Assembly (NCBI RefSeq): GCF_004799495.1
Contig: NZ_SSMY01000004.1
Span: 124,001 to 188,000, forward strand
Length of the DNA stretch: 64,000 nt
Origin: Sphingomonas sp.
Lineage (GTDB): Bacteria; Pseudomonadota; Alphaproteobacteria; Sphingomonadales; Sphingomonadaceae
Direction: 5' to 3'
Position 1 is the stretch's first letter. Every line of letters begins with the position of its first letter. Under the pieces are notes generated by a model. The model was not told the origin of the DNA and searched no databases. It worked only from the letters and a program-made list of their open reading frames with translations. This document shows, piece after piece, positions 54,065 through 63,930 of this stretch. Position numbers and translations under genes: made by a program.

Positions 54065-56206
54065 CTATTCCCCCGGCCGATACCGCCGCTCGACATGCCC
54101 CGCCAGCTCGTCCGGATAGAAATACACCGGCCGCAAATTGCCCGTCGCGTACCGCTCTGCCTGATCCGCAAAATGCTTCGAGCGCGGATTGCCGCTCTCC
54201 CCGCCTGCCGTAACCGCCAGCGCGCGAACGCGCGGACCGAACTCGACCACCGCGACGAAGCTGTTGCCGCTGGTGCCATAATAGCGTTTCGTCCCCGGCC
54301 ACGGCTTGGCGCCAAACGACGCGAGGCTGCCCCATTGCGCGGAGGCGAAGCCGACCGGGATCGACTGCGCGGCATCGTCGAAATGCGGCACGATCGAATC
54401 GTCCAACCGTTGCCAGCGGTTGATTTGGCCCCACGGAATCCGCCAGCTGCCGAAATCGCGCTGCAGCCGGTCGACCGCCGCCGACAGCGCGTCGAGCTTG
54501 GCCGCCGGCGATACGCGCTTTTCGATATAGTCGGGCACGTTCATCCGCTCGGCCTGCGCGAAGCTGCCGACTTCGCGCCACAAGGTGTCGCCCCAGAATA
54601 CGGCGAGGCTGGTCGGGCGCGAATCGAGGCCCCAGCGGAAATCCCATGCGTGCAGCAGCGCGACAGGCTCGGCGAGTTTGGCACGGCGCGGGTCGTCGCC
54701 GGGCAGCGCATCGTATGCCGCGAACAGTCCGGGCAGCAGCGCGCGAAACGCCGGCAGGTCGCTGTCGAACGCCGCCGCGCGCAGGCCGTCGAGCGTCCAT
54801 CCCGCGTGGCCGGTCAACAAATTGTCGGCATGGACGCCGCGATAATTCCAGCCGGCTTGGTCCATGTATTTGGGGAAGTCCGCCGCCTTCGGGCTGTCCG
54901 GTCCCGCCGCGTCCCACGGCCAGTCGTTGGAGTTACGCACCCAGCCGACGCGCGGGTTGAGCACGCTCGGCAAGCTTGCGAGGCTATGCAGTCCCTTCCA
55001 GTCCGCCGCCGCGTTCGCCCCGTCGACCGGGCGCGTATAGTCGAAGCGATCGTCGCGCACCGGCATGAACTGCGGCATCAGGAACGCGATCTCGCCCTTG
55101 CTGTCGGCGAACAACGTGTCGTTCGACGAATTGGCCTTGCGCTCCGCGACCCGAAGATAGCTGGCGAGATCGGTCGCCTTGGTGCGCAGGAAACTTTGTT
55201 CGAGCGCCGGGACCGGCTTCCACATGAGGGCGGTTGCGAGCCACTTGCCGTTCCGCTCGGCGACGATCGGGCCATGTTTCGTACGATACGTGTCGAACGT
55301 CCGTTCGCCGAGCGACCCGTCGGCCCGACGGAACGCGATCGTCACCGGTGTGGCGATCGCACTGCCCACAGGTTCGGCAAATTCATCGACGTTATCGACC
55401 CCCGACGAGGTGTGCATCCACCCCGCCTTTGCGTTGAAACCCTGGTAGACGAAGAACTGCCCCCAGGTCGCGGCGCCATAGGCGTTGAGCCCCTCGCCGC
55501 TCGTCACTTGCTGTTCGGCGCGAAAGTAGAAACTGGTGTGCGGATTGATCAGCAGGAGTGCGTGGCCGTCCTTCGTCAGCTTGGGCGCGATCGCGATTCC
55601 GTTTGAGCCCGATGGCTCGCGCGGAATCTTGCCCAGCTCCATCGCGGTTCTGGGCGTCGGCTTGCCGTAGAACGTCTTTAGTTCGGAGAGCGAGATCCGC
55701 TCGATGTCGCCCCCGATGCTCCCTTCGGTGAAGCTCAGCGCCATCCACGGCTCGAACCGGGTCAGCACCCTGGGCTTGGTCCCGGGGTGCGTCGCCAAGT
55801 AGAAATTGAGCCCGTCGGCCCAAGCATTCATCAGTTTCTTGAGCCACGGCTGCGCGCCGGCATAGTCCTTCTTCAACTCGACCGGATCGACGAACAGCCG
55901 CTGGCGCAGATCGGCCCAGACCGCGTCCTCCCCCGCCCCCGGCGCTTCCGCCCTCCGCCCGAGCGCTGTGAGGTAATTGGCCTCGATCCGCGAAAAATCG
56001 TCCTCGGCCTGGGCGTAGATCATCCCGAACACCGCGTTCGCGTCGGTCTTCCCCGCGATATGCGCGATCCCCCAATCGTCGCGCGTGATCGTGACGTTGG
56101 CGGCTTCCGCTCGCCAGCGCATCATCTCGGGATCAGCGGCGCGCGCGCTGGGCGCAGTGGCGAGCAGCGCAAGGGCTAGGAGCGGCAGGCGGGCGAGGCT
56201 ATTCAT
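54065..56206 (-). CDS. Penicillin acylase-family Ntn hydrolase (acylase), exported
   Basis: A 713-residue periplasmic enzyme made as a precursor that cuts itself into two chains. A signal peptide (MNSLARLPLLALALLATAPS, then ARA) precedes an alpha chain; Ser201 in EPSGSNGIAIAP is the expected autoprocessing site and N-terminal nucleophile, and His223 in LLLINPHTSF follows as in the family. IAHIAGKTDANAVFGMIYAQAEDDF is the conserved alpha-chain start. Members cleave the amide of penicillins or N-acyl-homoserine lactones (PvdQ/QuiP); the long alpha chain resembles AHL-acylase types, but substrate cannot be fixed. Confidence 0.9.
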   Translation of the reverse strand: MNSLARLPLLALALLATAPSARAADPEMMRWRAEAANVTITRDDWGIAHIAGKTDANAVFGMIYAQAEDDFSRIEANYLTALGRRAEAPGAGEDAVWADLRQRLFVDPVELKKDYAGAQPWLKKLMNAWADGLNFYLATHPGTKPRVLTRFEPWMALSFTEGSIGGDIERISLSELKTFYGKPTPRTAMELGKIPREPSGSNGIAIAPKLTKDGHALLLINPHTSFYFRAEQQVTSGEGLNAYGAATWGQFFVYQGFNAKAGWMHTSSGVDNVDEFAEPVGSAIATPVTIAFRRADGSLGERTFDTYRTKHGPIVAERNGKWLATALMWKPVPALEQSFLRTKATDLASYLRVAERKANSSNDTLFADSKGEIAFLMPQFMPVRDDRFDYTRPVDGANAAADWKGLHSLASLPSVLNPRVGWVRNSNDWPWDAAGPDSPKAADFPKYMDQAGWNYRGVHADNLLTGHAGWTLDGLRAAAFDSDLPAFRALLPGLFAAYDALPGDDPRRAKLAEPVALLHAWDFRWGLDSRPTSLAVFWGDTLWREVGSFAQAERMNVPDYIEKRVSPAAKLDALSAAVDRLQRDFGSWRIPWGQINRWQRLDDSIVPHFDDAAQSIPVGFASAQWGSLASFGAKPWPGTKRYYGTSGNSFVAVVEFGPRVRALAVTAGGESGNPRSKHFADQAERYATGNLRPVYFYPDELAGHVERRYRPGE

Positions 56207-56241
56207 GCCCGCGAGCGTAACGCGCGAACGGGGAGATGACC

Positions 56242-57516
56242 ATGCGGTGGCTAGCCTTGCTGATGGCGGCGTTGATCGGCCCCACGACCGCGCTCCCCGC
56301 CGCGGAGCCCGCGCCGGCGGGTGCGATCCTGATCAAGCCGGCGGGCGTATTCGACGGGCTGGACGGCAAGGTGCATCCCGGTTGGCAAGTGCTGGTCGAG
56401 GGCGACAAGATCGCCGCGGTCGGCCCTGCCCTCGCCGCCCCCGCCGGCGCGCAAGTCATCGACCTGCCCGGCGACACGCTGATGCCCGGGATGATCGAGG
56501 GGCACGGGCATCTGTTCCTGCATCCGTACAACGAGACGCCGTGGGACGATCAGGTGCTCCACGAGCCGCTCGCACTGCGCACGGCACGTGCCGTCGCCAG
56601 CGCGCGCGCGACGCTGATGGCCGGGTTCACCAGCGAGCGCGACTTGGGCACCGAGGGCGCGGGGTACGCCGACGTCGGCTTGCGCCAGGCGATCGAGCAG
56701 GGGATCGTGCCGGGGCCGCGGCTCAACGTCGCGACGCGCGCGATCGTCGCGCTCGGGGCTTATGGCCCCAAGGGTTTCGAGCCGGGGGTCGAGATACCGC
56801 AAGGCGCGGAGGAAGTGTCCGGCGTCGATTCGATCGTCGCCGCGGTGCGCCGCCAGATCGCGGCGGGGGCGGATTGGGTGAAGCTCTACGCCGATTACCG
56901 CTGGCGCCCGGGCGAGGAGAGCAAGCCGACGCTGAGCCTCGAGGAAATGAAGGCCGCGGTCGCCGCCGCGCATGACGCCGGGCGCCCGGTCGCGGTCCAT
57001 GCCGCCACCGCCGAGGGCATGCGCCGCGCGGTTGCCGCCGGGGTCGACACGATCGAGCATGGCTATGGCGGCACGCCGGAGATTTTCGCGGCGATGGCGG
57101 CGAAGGGGATCGCGCTGTGTCCCACGCTCGCCGCTCCGGACGCGGTCGCACGCTATCGCGGGTGGAACGGCGCTGAGCCCGCGCCCGCCAGCGTGCTGCT
57201 TAACCGGTCGAGCTTCGCGCTGGCGATGAAGGCGGGCGTCCACATCTGCATGGGCGGCGATGTCGGGGTGTTCGCGCACGGCCAGAACGCGCGCGAAATG
57301 GAATTGATGGCCGCCGCCGGGATGCCGGCGCCGCAAGTGCTGATCGCCGCGACCTGGGGCAACGCGCGATGGCTCAGGATGGACGGCAAGCTGGGCGCGG
57401 TGAAGGTCGGGCTGCTCGCCGACCTGGTCGCGGTCGAAGGCGATCCGACCGCCGATATTGCCGCGGTGCGCCGCATCGCGCTCGTGATGAAGGGTGGCAC
57501 GGTGATGCGCCGCTGA
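56242..57516 (+). CDS. Exported amidohydrolase-family protein
   Basis: A 424-residue metal hydrolase of the imidazolonepropionase/Xaa-Pro-dipeptidase-like branch. A signal peptide (MRWLALLMAALIGPTTALPA) is present. Metal ligands: GMIEGHGHLFLH near residue 92, a candidate carboxylated Lys in DWVKLYADYRW near 213, PVAVHAATAEGMRRA, TIEHGYGG and the Asp in GGDVGVFAHG. GGGAG lies six bases before the ATG at 56242, which is better placed than the ATG at 56236. Related enzymes cleave Xaa-Pro or organophosphate-like substrates; actual substrate unknown. Confidence 0.88.
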   Translation: MRWLALLMAALIGPTTALPAAEPAPAGAILIKPAGVFDGLDGKVHPGWQVLVEGDKIAAVGPALAAPAGAQVIDLPGDTLMPGMIEGHGHLFLHPYNETPWDDQVLHEPLALRTARAVASARATLMAGFTSERDLGTEGAGYADVGLRQAIEQGIVPGPRLNVATRAIVALGAYGPKGFEPGVEIPQGAEEVSGVDSIVAAVRRQIAAGADWVKLYADYRWRPGEESKPTLSLEEMKAAVAAAHDAGRPVAVHAATAEGMRRAVAAGVDTIEHGYGGTPEIFAAMAAKGIALCPTLAAPDAVARYRGWNGAEPAPASVLLNRSSFALAMKAGVHICMGGDVGVFAHGQNAREMELMAAAGMPAPQVLIAATWGNARWLRMDGKLGAVKVGLLADLVAVEGDPTADIAAVRRIALVMKGGTVMRR

Positions 57517-57607
57517 ATAGGCACGACGCGGCCATGTGCGCGCTTGACGGACGAACGCACGCTGGTGTTTGATGATGCCCATAGAACGGGCGATGAGGGG
57601 ATTGAGC

Positions 57608-58480
57608 ATGGCCGACGATAAACCGACCGACGACGTCGACGTCACGAAGGCTTGGCACGCATCGCAGGGCCAGAAATCGGCCGCGGGGCGGCTCCGCCTT
57701 TTTGCCATTATCGCCTGGGTCGTCGCGATCGGCAGCGAAATCGCCGGCGTCGTCATGCTCAAGCAGCACAAGTTCGACCATGGCAACATGGCACTGCTGA
57801 TCGGCCTGCTGGTCGTGATCGCGGTGTTCGCGATCGCGGGCAACGTGTGTTGGAAGTCCGCCAACAGGCAGGACCCTGCAAGCCAGGCCGACAAGGCGCG
57901 GTTCCTGTTCCAGAACCAGCTCGGCGCGATCATCACGCTGATCGCGTTCCTGCCGCTGATCGTCCTGATCTTCATGGACAAGGACATGGACCCCAAGAAC
58001 AAGCAGATCGCGGGCGGCGTGGGCGTCGTCCTCGCGCTGATCGCGACGTTCATCGGGGTCGATTTCAACCCGCCCTCGACCGAAAAATACACGCAGGACA
58101 TGAATCAGTGCGCGGCGCAAATCAAAGCCGGCCAGCCCACCACGGCCTGCTCGCCCGAAGTCGCCGACCAGGCGAAGGCGATCGCCGCCGACACGAGCAC
58201 GGTCGCCGACGCCACGAAGAGCGCGGCGAACCCGGCGGGGCAGGATGTCGTATACTGGATCGCGCCCGAGGGCGGGGCGAAGAAATCCGCCGATCCGCAC
58301 GTATTCCACCTGTGCGAAGGCGTGACCCCGCTGCGTGGCAAGACGGTCAATCACGGGTCGGTAGCCGACGCCTATGCGCAGAACGCCACGCGGATCACCA
58401 AGCAGATTTCGATGGAGCAGAAGCAGTGCGGATTCGCCGCCGCGGCCCCTGCCGCCGCAACGGCTCCCGCTGCGAAGTAA
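57608..58480 (+). CDS. Membrane protein of unknown function
   Basis: A 290-residue protein with an acidic cytoplasmic start (MADDKPTDDVDVTKAWHAS), four membrane helices at about residues 30-150 (LRLFAIIAWVVAIGSEIAGV, MALLIGLLVVIAVFAIAGNV, LGAIITLIAFLPLIVLIFM, QIAGGVGVVLALIATFIGV), then a 130-residue soluble tail with four Cys and a Pro/Ala end. The tail has HVFHLCEGVTPLRGKTVNHG, which looks like a divergent version of a short repeat-binding motif but is not recognised. GAGGGG precedes the start. Confidence 0.75.
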   Translation: MADDKPTDDVDVTKAWHASQGQKSAAGRLRLFAIIAWVVAIGSEIAGVVMLKQHKFDHGNMALLIGLLVVIAVFAIAGNVCWKSANRQDPASQADKARFLFQNQLGAIITLIAFLPLIVLIFMDKDMDPKNKQIAGGVGVVLALIATFIGVDFNPPSTEKYTQDMNQCAAQIKAGQPTTACSPEVADQAKAIAADTSTVADATKSAANPAGQDVVYWIAPEGGAKKSADPHVFHLCEGVTPLRGKTVNHGSVADAYAQNATRITKQISMEQKQCGFAAAAPAAATAPAAK

Positions 58481-58490
58481 AGGCTCGGCG

Positions 58491-59714
58491 CTAGAGCAGG
58501 TCCTTGAGCGGAACGGTCGTATCGGCGAGGCGCGCCGGGTCGACCGTGGCGCCCGCCTCGACCAGCTTGCGGCCCTGAACGTAATCGCGCGTCGCGTTGA
58601 TACAGTCGAGCGCGATGACGCGGCCGGCTTTCAGGTGGATCATGGAGAAGCTGCGCGCCGCGGGGTCTCCGCGTAGCACCGCTTGGTCGTAACCGATCGA
58701 CAGCCCGACGGTCTGCAATTTGAGGTCGTACTGGTTCGACCAGAACCACGGCGTCGCGGTATAGGCGACGTCCTCGCCCAGGATCGCCTTCGCCGCGACA
58801 TTGGCCTGGTCGGTCGCGTTCTGGACCGATTCGAGCCGCAGCTCCGCCCCGCCCGCGAAGCCATTGGCGTGGAGCGCGCAATCGCCGACCGCGTAGATGT
58901 CGGGCAGCGAGGTGCGGCACTGGGCGTCGACATAGACGCCGTTGCCCCCGACTGCGCCTGCCGCCAGCAGAGCCTCGACTGTCGGGACGATCCCAATCCC
59001 GACCACTACCATGTCGGCGGGCACGGTCGTGCCGTCGGCCAAATGCACGCCACTCACCTTGCCTTCGCCGAGCAAGCGGTCGACCGACACACCGGTCCGC
59101 ACGTCGACCCCGTGCGCGCGATGCTCGGCCTCGAAGAAATGCGACAGGTCCGGTCCCGCGACGCGCGCCATCACGCGATCTAGCGCTTCGAGCAGGACGA
59201 CGCGCTTGCCGAACTTGCTGAGCACCGCCGCCGCCTCGAGTCCGATGAACCCGCCACCCACGACGACCGCGTTCGTTACTTTGGGCATCTCAGCGATCAT
59301 CCGATCGGCATCGACGCGGTTGCGCACGGTATGAACGCCGGCGAGATCGCGTCCCTCGCACGCCAGTTTTCGCGCGTGCCCGCCCGCGGCCCACACCAGG
59401 CTGCCGTAACCGATCGTTGCGCCGTCATCGGTCGTCACGGTGTGCGCCGCCGGATCGACGGTGACGACGGTGCGGCCGAGCAGCATGGCGACGTCGCGCT
59501 CCTCCCAGAAGGCCGGCTGGCGGATAAGGATGCGGTCGAAGCTTTTGTCGCCGGCCAGATATTCCTTCGACAAGGGCGGGCGCTCGTACGGCAGCTCCGG
59601 CTCGTCGCCGATCACGCCGATCAACCCGGCGAACTTGCCCTGCCGGAGCGCGATCGCTGCCTGGGCGCCGCCATGCCCCGCGCCGACGATCAGGACGTCG
59701 TAATGATCTGCCAC
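58491..59714 (-). CDS. FAD-dependent ferredoxin reductase-type oxidoreductase
   Basis: A 407-residue enzyme of the rhodocoxin/putidaredoxin reductase family, transferring electrons from NAD(P)H to a ferredoxin. FAD site [19 protein letters not shown] at the N-terminus; NAD site [16 protein letters not shown] near residue 150; FAD-contacting [14 protein letters not shown] near 280. GGAGG five to six bases before the GTG at 59714 fixes the start at residues MADHYDV. No ferredoxin, P450 or dioxygenase gene is near, so its partner is unknown. Confidence 0.92.
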   Translation of the reverse strand: MADHYDVLIVGAGHGGAQAAIALRQGKFAGLIGVIGDEPELPYERPPLSKEYLAGDKSFDRILIRQPAFWEERDVAMLLGRTVVTVDPAAHTVTTDDGATIGYGSLVWAAGGHARKLACEGRDLAGVHTVRNRVDADRMIAEMPKVTNAVVVGGGFIGLEAAAVLSKFGKRVVLLEALDRVMARVAGPDLSHFFEAEHRAHGVDVRTGVSVDRLLGEGKVSGVHLADGTTVPADMVVVGIGIVPTVEALLAAGAVGGNGVYVDAQCRTSLPDIYAVGDCALHANGFAGGAELRLESVQNATDQANVAAKAILGEDVAYTATPWFWSNQYDLKLQTVGLSIGYDQAVLRGDPAARSFSMIHLKAGRVIALDCINATRDYVQGRKLVEAGATVDPARLADTTVPLKDLL

Positions 59715-59781
59715 CCAAGCCTCCGTCGGATACGCTTGCCTGTCTTCGCGCATCGCCGCAAGAAGCGGTCCGGGGGAAGCG

Positions 59782-60855
59782 ATGACCGAGCCGCCGATCA
59801 GAAAACGGGACGATGCGCTCGACGCGCTGCGTGGCCTCGCGATCTTCGGGATGGTACTGGTCAACCTGCAAGGGTCCGACGCGCACGTCTTCCCGATCCT
59901 CGCGCACGCGCCATGGAACGGGCTGACCATCGCCGACCTGGTGTTCCCGCTGTTCCTGCTGTGCGCCGGGCTGTCGCTCCCGCTGGCAATGGACGGGCGC
60001 GAGCCGCGGGCGAGCGTCGGCCGGATCGTGCGGCGATCGGTGCTGCTCTACCTGATGGGCTTCTCGATCGGCTGGATCGTCCATGCCAGCACGCACCTGA
60101 TCGATATCCGCTTCACCGGCGTGCTGGCGCGGATCGCGATCGTCTATCTGATGTGCGCACTGACGACGCGTGCGACGACCGGCTGGAAGGCGCCGGCGAT
60201 TGTTGCGGTGGCGTTGATGGTGGTGCACGGTCTGCTGCTCTACGCGCCGCCGCCCGACGGGGTCGCGAGCATGGCACCGGGCGGCGGGTTCAGCGGCTGG
60301 CTGGACCGCGCAGTGCTCGGCGGCACACGGCTGTACGGCAAGGTGTTCGACCCCGAAGGGCCGCTGTCGACGCTATCGGCGATCGCCACCGCGATGATCG
60401 GTGTCGCGGTCCAGCGGCTGGTGGTCGGGCGATCGAAGGTGTTGTTCAGGACGGCCATGTTGTGCCTCGTCGCCGCAATCGGCGCGTGGTTCCTCTGGCC
60501 GATCAACAAGGCGCTGTGGACGCCGACCTTCGTGCTGGTCAACGCTGCGATCGGGCTGGGGATGCTCTGCCTGCTCAAATCGTTCTGGCCGCGGGTCGGC
60601 AGCTGGGGACCGGTAAGGCTCGCCACCAAGCTCGGCACGGTCGCGCTGACGCTCTACGTCGTCCACGCGCTGCTAACCGCTGTCCTCGTGATCCGTGTCG
60701 GCGGCGAGCGGCTCTGGGCGCTCACGTTCGATGCGTTCGCGAAGCTCGGTTTGCCGCTCGACTGGACCTCATTGCTGTACGCGGTAATCGCCGGCACGCT
60801 CTCCGTCCTCATCACGCTGGCGCTGGCGAAGCGCGGCTGGGTGCTACGTGTCTAG
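59782..60855 (+). CDS. HGSNAT-like acyltransferase membrane protein
   Basis: A 357-residue inner-membrane protein with about nine or ten helices. [20 protein letters not shown] near residue 11 is the start signature of the DUF5009/heparan-alpha-glucosaminide acetyltransferase-like family; [18 protein letters not shown] and [16 protein letters not shown] follow the family pattern. Members move acyl groups across the membrane to sugars; the substrate here is unknown. Divergent from the FAD reductase; ends 12 bases inside the convergent transglutaminase gene. Confidence 0.85.
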   Translation: MTEPPIRKRDDALDALRGLAIFGMVLVNLQGSDAHVFPILAHAPWNGLTIADLVFPLFLLCAGLSLPLAMDGREPRASVGRIVRRSVLLYLMGFSIGWIVHASTHLIDIRFTGVLARIAIVYLMCALTTRATTGWKAPAIVAVALMVVHGLLLYAPPPDGVASMAPGGGFSGWLDRAVLGGTRLYGKVFDPEGPLSTLSAIATAMIGVAVQRLVVGRSKVLFRTAMLCLVAAIGAWFLWPINKALWTPTFVLVNAAIGLGMLCLLKSFWPRVGSWGPVRLATKLGTVALTLYVVHALLTAVLVIRVGGERLWALTFDAFAKLGLPLDWTSLLYAVIAGTLSVLITLALAKRGWVLRV

Positions 60856-61620
60856 TCGCCTCACCGTCACGTTTTGGTCGACCAGGTCGGCGCGGCCGAA
60901 GATCGTCAGGAAGCTGATGTCGGTGGCGTCGCGCCCGACGCCGATCCGCGCAATCCCTTCCTCCGGCGCGAGGCCCGTCGGGTCGACCAGCCGCCACGCG
61001 CCATCGAGCCACACTTCGACCACCGCATGGAAATCCTCGGGCTCGAGCGCCCAGGCATAGGCGCCGACCATTCGCGCGGGGATGTCAGCTGCGCGCGCGA
61101 GTGCGATCAGCAGATGCGCGTAGTCGCGGCACACCCCGCGCCGCGCGACGAGCGTGTCGACCGCGGTCGTGCCGATCTCGCCGGGCTCGTAGGTCAAATG
61201 GTTGCGAATCCAGTCGACCATCGCCGCGACGCGATCGCCGCTCGTTCCGTTGGCGAACTCGCGGCGCACCATCGTGTCGAGCCGGTCGGACTCGCAATAG
61301 CGGCTGGGGAAGAGATACGGCACGACGTTCGCCGGCAGCGTCTTCATGTCGTCCGCATTCAGGCCGCGTAGCGTCGTCGCGGGCCGCTCGATTTCGACCG
61401 TCGCGGTATAGCGCGCGGTCACCCGCCCCGCGCCTCGCGCCCAGGTCCTCCGCCCTACCCCGTCATCGGCGGCGATCGGCGTCAGCGGCCCCGTTCCGCC
61501 AACCTCCAGCAAATCCTCGACCAGCCGCTGATCGGGGGTCTGCGCGACCTCGAGCGCGAACAGCAGGTCGGCGGGCTCGGGCAGCGAATAATCGAGCCAG
61601 GCGTGGATGGAGAGGCGCAT
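60844..61620 (-). CDS. Transglutaminase-like cysteine protease-fold protein
   Basis: A 258-residue cytoplasmic protein. The N-terminal beta domain (MRLSIHAWLDYSLPEPADLL) is that of bacterial transglutaminase-like proteins; the catalytic triad is Cys164 in ARRGVCRDYAHLL, His198 in EDFHAVVEVWL and Asp213 in WRLVDPTG. Such proteins may act as peptidases or amidases. Frequently found in sphingomonads; role not known. Confidence 0.9.
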   Translation of the reverse strand: MRLSIHAWLDYSLPEPADLLFALEVAQTPDQRLVEDLLEVGGTGPLTPIAADDGVGRRTWARGAGRVTARYTATVEIERPATTLRGLNADDMKTLPANVVPYLFPSRYCESDRLDTMVRREFANGTSGDRVAAMVDWIRNHLTYEPGEIGTTAVDTLVARRGVCRDYAHLLIALARAADIPARMVGAYAWALEPEDFHAVVEVWLDGAWRLVDPTGLAPEEGIARIGVGRDATDISFLTIFGRADLVDQNVTVRRLDT

Positions 61621-61716
61621 GTCGGCGGCGTTACTCGATTGGCAGACGACGGTCCCTAACGCACGGCAGCGGGAAAGACATAGCCTGTTCGGCTTCAGCC
61701 CCCGCGCCGCGCCCAT

Positions 61717-63930
61717 TCACCAGCTGAGGAGCACTCGGCCGTTCGCCGGGATCGTATAGTCGATCCGATCGTCCGAGACGCGCCGCGGCGCGATGCGTTC
61801 ACCTGCTGATGTCGCAACGACGATTTTGGGAAGCGTGTGCCGGGGCAACCGGACGACACTCAGCGCGGCCTGCCGATCGTCGCCCCCGTTCAACTCGAAA
61901 TTGAGCGACCGTTCGGAGGTGCGCTCGCTGTTGACGGGAAAGTGGTCGCAGAAAAACCGGAACGGGGCGCCCTCCACGCGATGGAAAGCGCGGCTCGTGA
62001 ACACGAACGCCGCACCCGCGCCGTAGATCTCCTGTCCGACTTGCCCGGCCTGGTCTCCGCCGACGTAAAGGTCTTCGACCGGGAAAGACAGTTTGCGGTC
62101 GATGTGCCCGTTGCGATTCTCGGCCGCGAGCGCGTCGGCGGGCAGCGCATCGGGATAATAGAACCACGCCCGGTCGAGCGCATATTTGCAATATTCGCTG
62201 AGCAGCAGGCGCACCGCCGGATCGAGATCGGGGCCGCTGTCCTTGATGTAGCGTTCGAACGCGGCGAGGCTGTCGAAACATTCGTAGATCGCCATGTACG
62301 GCGCGTCGTGCAGGCAGGTCGCGCCGAGGAACACGCGGTAGTTCGCCGCCCGCCCGATCTCGGATTCCCAGATCACCGTGTTGTGAAAGAAGCTCGCCAG
62401 ATAGACGTAGCTTTGCTGTAGAAAATATGGGTTGTCGGTCACGCGCCATAACCGCAGGCACGCGGCCGCGCCCCAGGCGGTCAGGTTCGCCTGATAATTG
62501 AGCTCGAACCGCATGTCCTTCGCGGCCTCGATCGCGGCGCAGGCTTCGTCGAGATACCGCCCGTCCTTGGTGAGCTCGAACGCCTGGAGCATGACATAGG
62601 CGTACAGGCCGCCGACATCGGTCTGCCCCAGGCCATCATCGTTGCGCGCTTCGGTGATGACGTCGAAGCTGTCGATCTTGAACTGGATCGGCCAGGCGTA
62701 GTTGAAATTTCGCGCCGCCTTGATCGCGTAGTCGAGCGACGCGGTGAAAAAGCGCCGGGCCTTCTTGTCGCCCTCGATCGCCAGCCGCCCGAGATTGAGC
62801 AGCGGATGGTAGAGATACCAGCTGTCGACCGCGTCGGCGTCCTTGTCCTTGCCGACGTTGGGCAGGTAGCGCCGCATCGTGCCAAGCTTGCGGTCGTAGA
62901 AACGTCCCACGCCCTTCGACAATTCGGCTTCGAATGAGATCGGCTTTTGCAGCCACGCCGCATAATCGCGCAGCGTCGCGATGGTCATCATCTGGACCAT
63001 GATGTCCGGATATTCGGACGCGGTGTAGGGGTGGACATAGGTTTGACCGTAGTGGCGGATCGTTGCTTCGGGCGCGGTTTCCAGGTCGCGCAGCGTCCGC
63101 TCGGCACGGCCGGCCCAGTCGCGATACTCGGTCGGCACCGGATCGAGCTGGCGATACGCGGCCCCCAGCATTTGCAGAAACTGCAGCGCCGATTCCTGTT
63201 CGTCGGACGCCCCCTCCTTTTGAAACACCAGGATCGCGTCCGACACCGTTACCGGCTTGCCCGCCGGCAACGGATCAGTCGGCGGCGTGCCGCTTTGCGG
63301 CGGCGTCGGGGGAAGGTAACCGATCTCCGGCCATTCCCCACCGACCGCGCCGTCGGGCCTGGTATTGGTCGCGCGATAGTAGTCGTTCATCGCGGTGAGG
63401 TTCTGGAAATAGAGCACCGACCCGAAGTCCGGCTCGTCGAGGTGGAAATAACTGATCCCGACGTTGAGCCCGCGTTGCGCGGCTTCGACCTTGCCTTTCG
63501 CCGTGGCCGGATCGTCGCCACGCCCCAGCGGATAGACGTCGCGCGGCAGGAACGGGATCAGCAGCGGTGCCGACGGCGTCAAGGTCAGCGTCGCGCGCAG
63601 CACGGTCAGTTCGTTGAGGTCGGTGGCCAGAACCACCTCTTGCAGGCCGATCACGGTCTCCACTTCCAGGTGAAGCTCTTCGTCGTCCGCGCGGCGTTTG
63701 CGCCGCACCGCCCCGCAGCCGCCCGGGCAGTGCGCGATGCGCAGTGCCAGGCCGCCGCTGCCGCCGCGCCGGATCAGTGCCCACACCGCGTCAGCGCCCG
63801 CCGCAAGGTCGACCGACAATTCGCCCAACGAAAAGGTCGCCACCGGGCGCATGCCGGCCGCTAGCTCAGCGCGCAACGCAAGCACTGAAGGTCCGACCGG
63901 GCGATCGGTGGGCTGCGGAACCGTGGGCAT
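61717..63930 (-). CDS. Large helical protein of unknown function
   Basis: A 737-residue protein without signal peptide or membrane segment. Residues about 1-130 are beta-rich with CPGGCG near 69. Residues about 235-590 are strongly helical with repeated aromatic-rich helices (YHPLLNLGRLAIEG, YAIKAARNFNYAWPIQF, LTAWGAAACLRLWRV), the pattern of an (alpha/alpha)6 toroid as in some glycoside hydrolases or terpenoid cyclase folds. A beta-rich C-terminal region follows (SERSLNFELNGGDDRQAALS). ATG at 63930 is preceded by AAAGGA; a TTG two codons earlier is possible. No catalytic motif identified. Confidence 0.75.
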   Translation of the reverse strand: MPTVPQPTDRPVGPSVLALRAELAAGMRPVATFSLGELSVDLAAGADAVWALIRRGGSGGLALRIAHCPGGCGAVRRKRRADDEELHLEVETVIGLQEVVLATDLNELTVLRATLTLTPSAPLLIPFLPRDVYPLGRGDDPATAKGKVEAAQRGLNVGISYFHLDEPDFGSVLYFQNLTAMNDYYRATNTRPDGAVGGEWPEIGYLPPTPPQSGTPPTDPLPAGKPVTVSDAILVFQKEGASDEQESALQFLQMLGAAYRQLDPVPTEYRDWAGRAERTLRDLETAPEATIRHYGQTYVHPYTASEYPDIMVQMMTIATLRDYAAWLQKPISFEAELSKGVGRFYDRKLGTMRRYLPNVGKDKDADAVDSWYLYHPLLNLGRLAIEGDKKARRFFTASLDYAIKAARNFNYAWPIQFKIDSFDVITEARNDDGLGQTDVGGLYAYVMLQAFELTKDGRYLDEACAAIEAAKDMRFELNYQANLTAWGAAACLRLWRVTDNPYFLQQSYVYLASFFHNTVIWESEIGRAANYRVFLGATCLHDAPYMAIYECFDSLAAFERYIKDSGPDLDPAVRLLLSEYCKYALDRAWFYYPDALPADALAAENRNGHIDRKLSFPVEDLYVGGDQAGQVGQEIYGAGAAFVFTSRAFHRVEGAPFRFFCDHFPVNSERTSERSLNFELNGGDDRQAALSVVRLPRHTLPKIVVATSAGERIAPRRVSDDRIDYTIPANGRVLLSW

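Noticed and set aside
54065..57516. Acylase plus amidohydrolase as a quorum-quenching pair
   Set aside because: The genes diverge, both are generic exported hydrolases, and no luxI/luxR-type gene is present; the idea is not supported beyond the acylase family.
59715..59753. Upstream ATG at 59753 as start of the FAD reductase
   Set aside because: The GTG at 59714 has GGAGG at proper distance and begins at the usual family N-terminus; the extra 13 residues have no counterpart.
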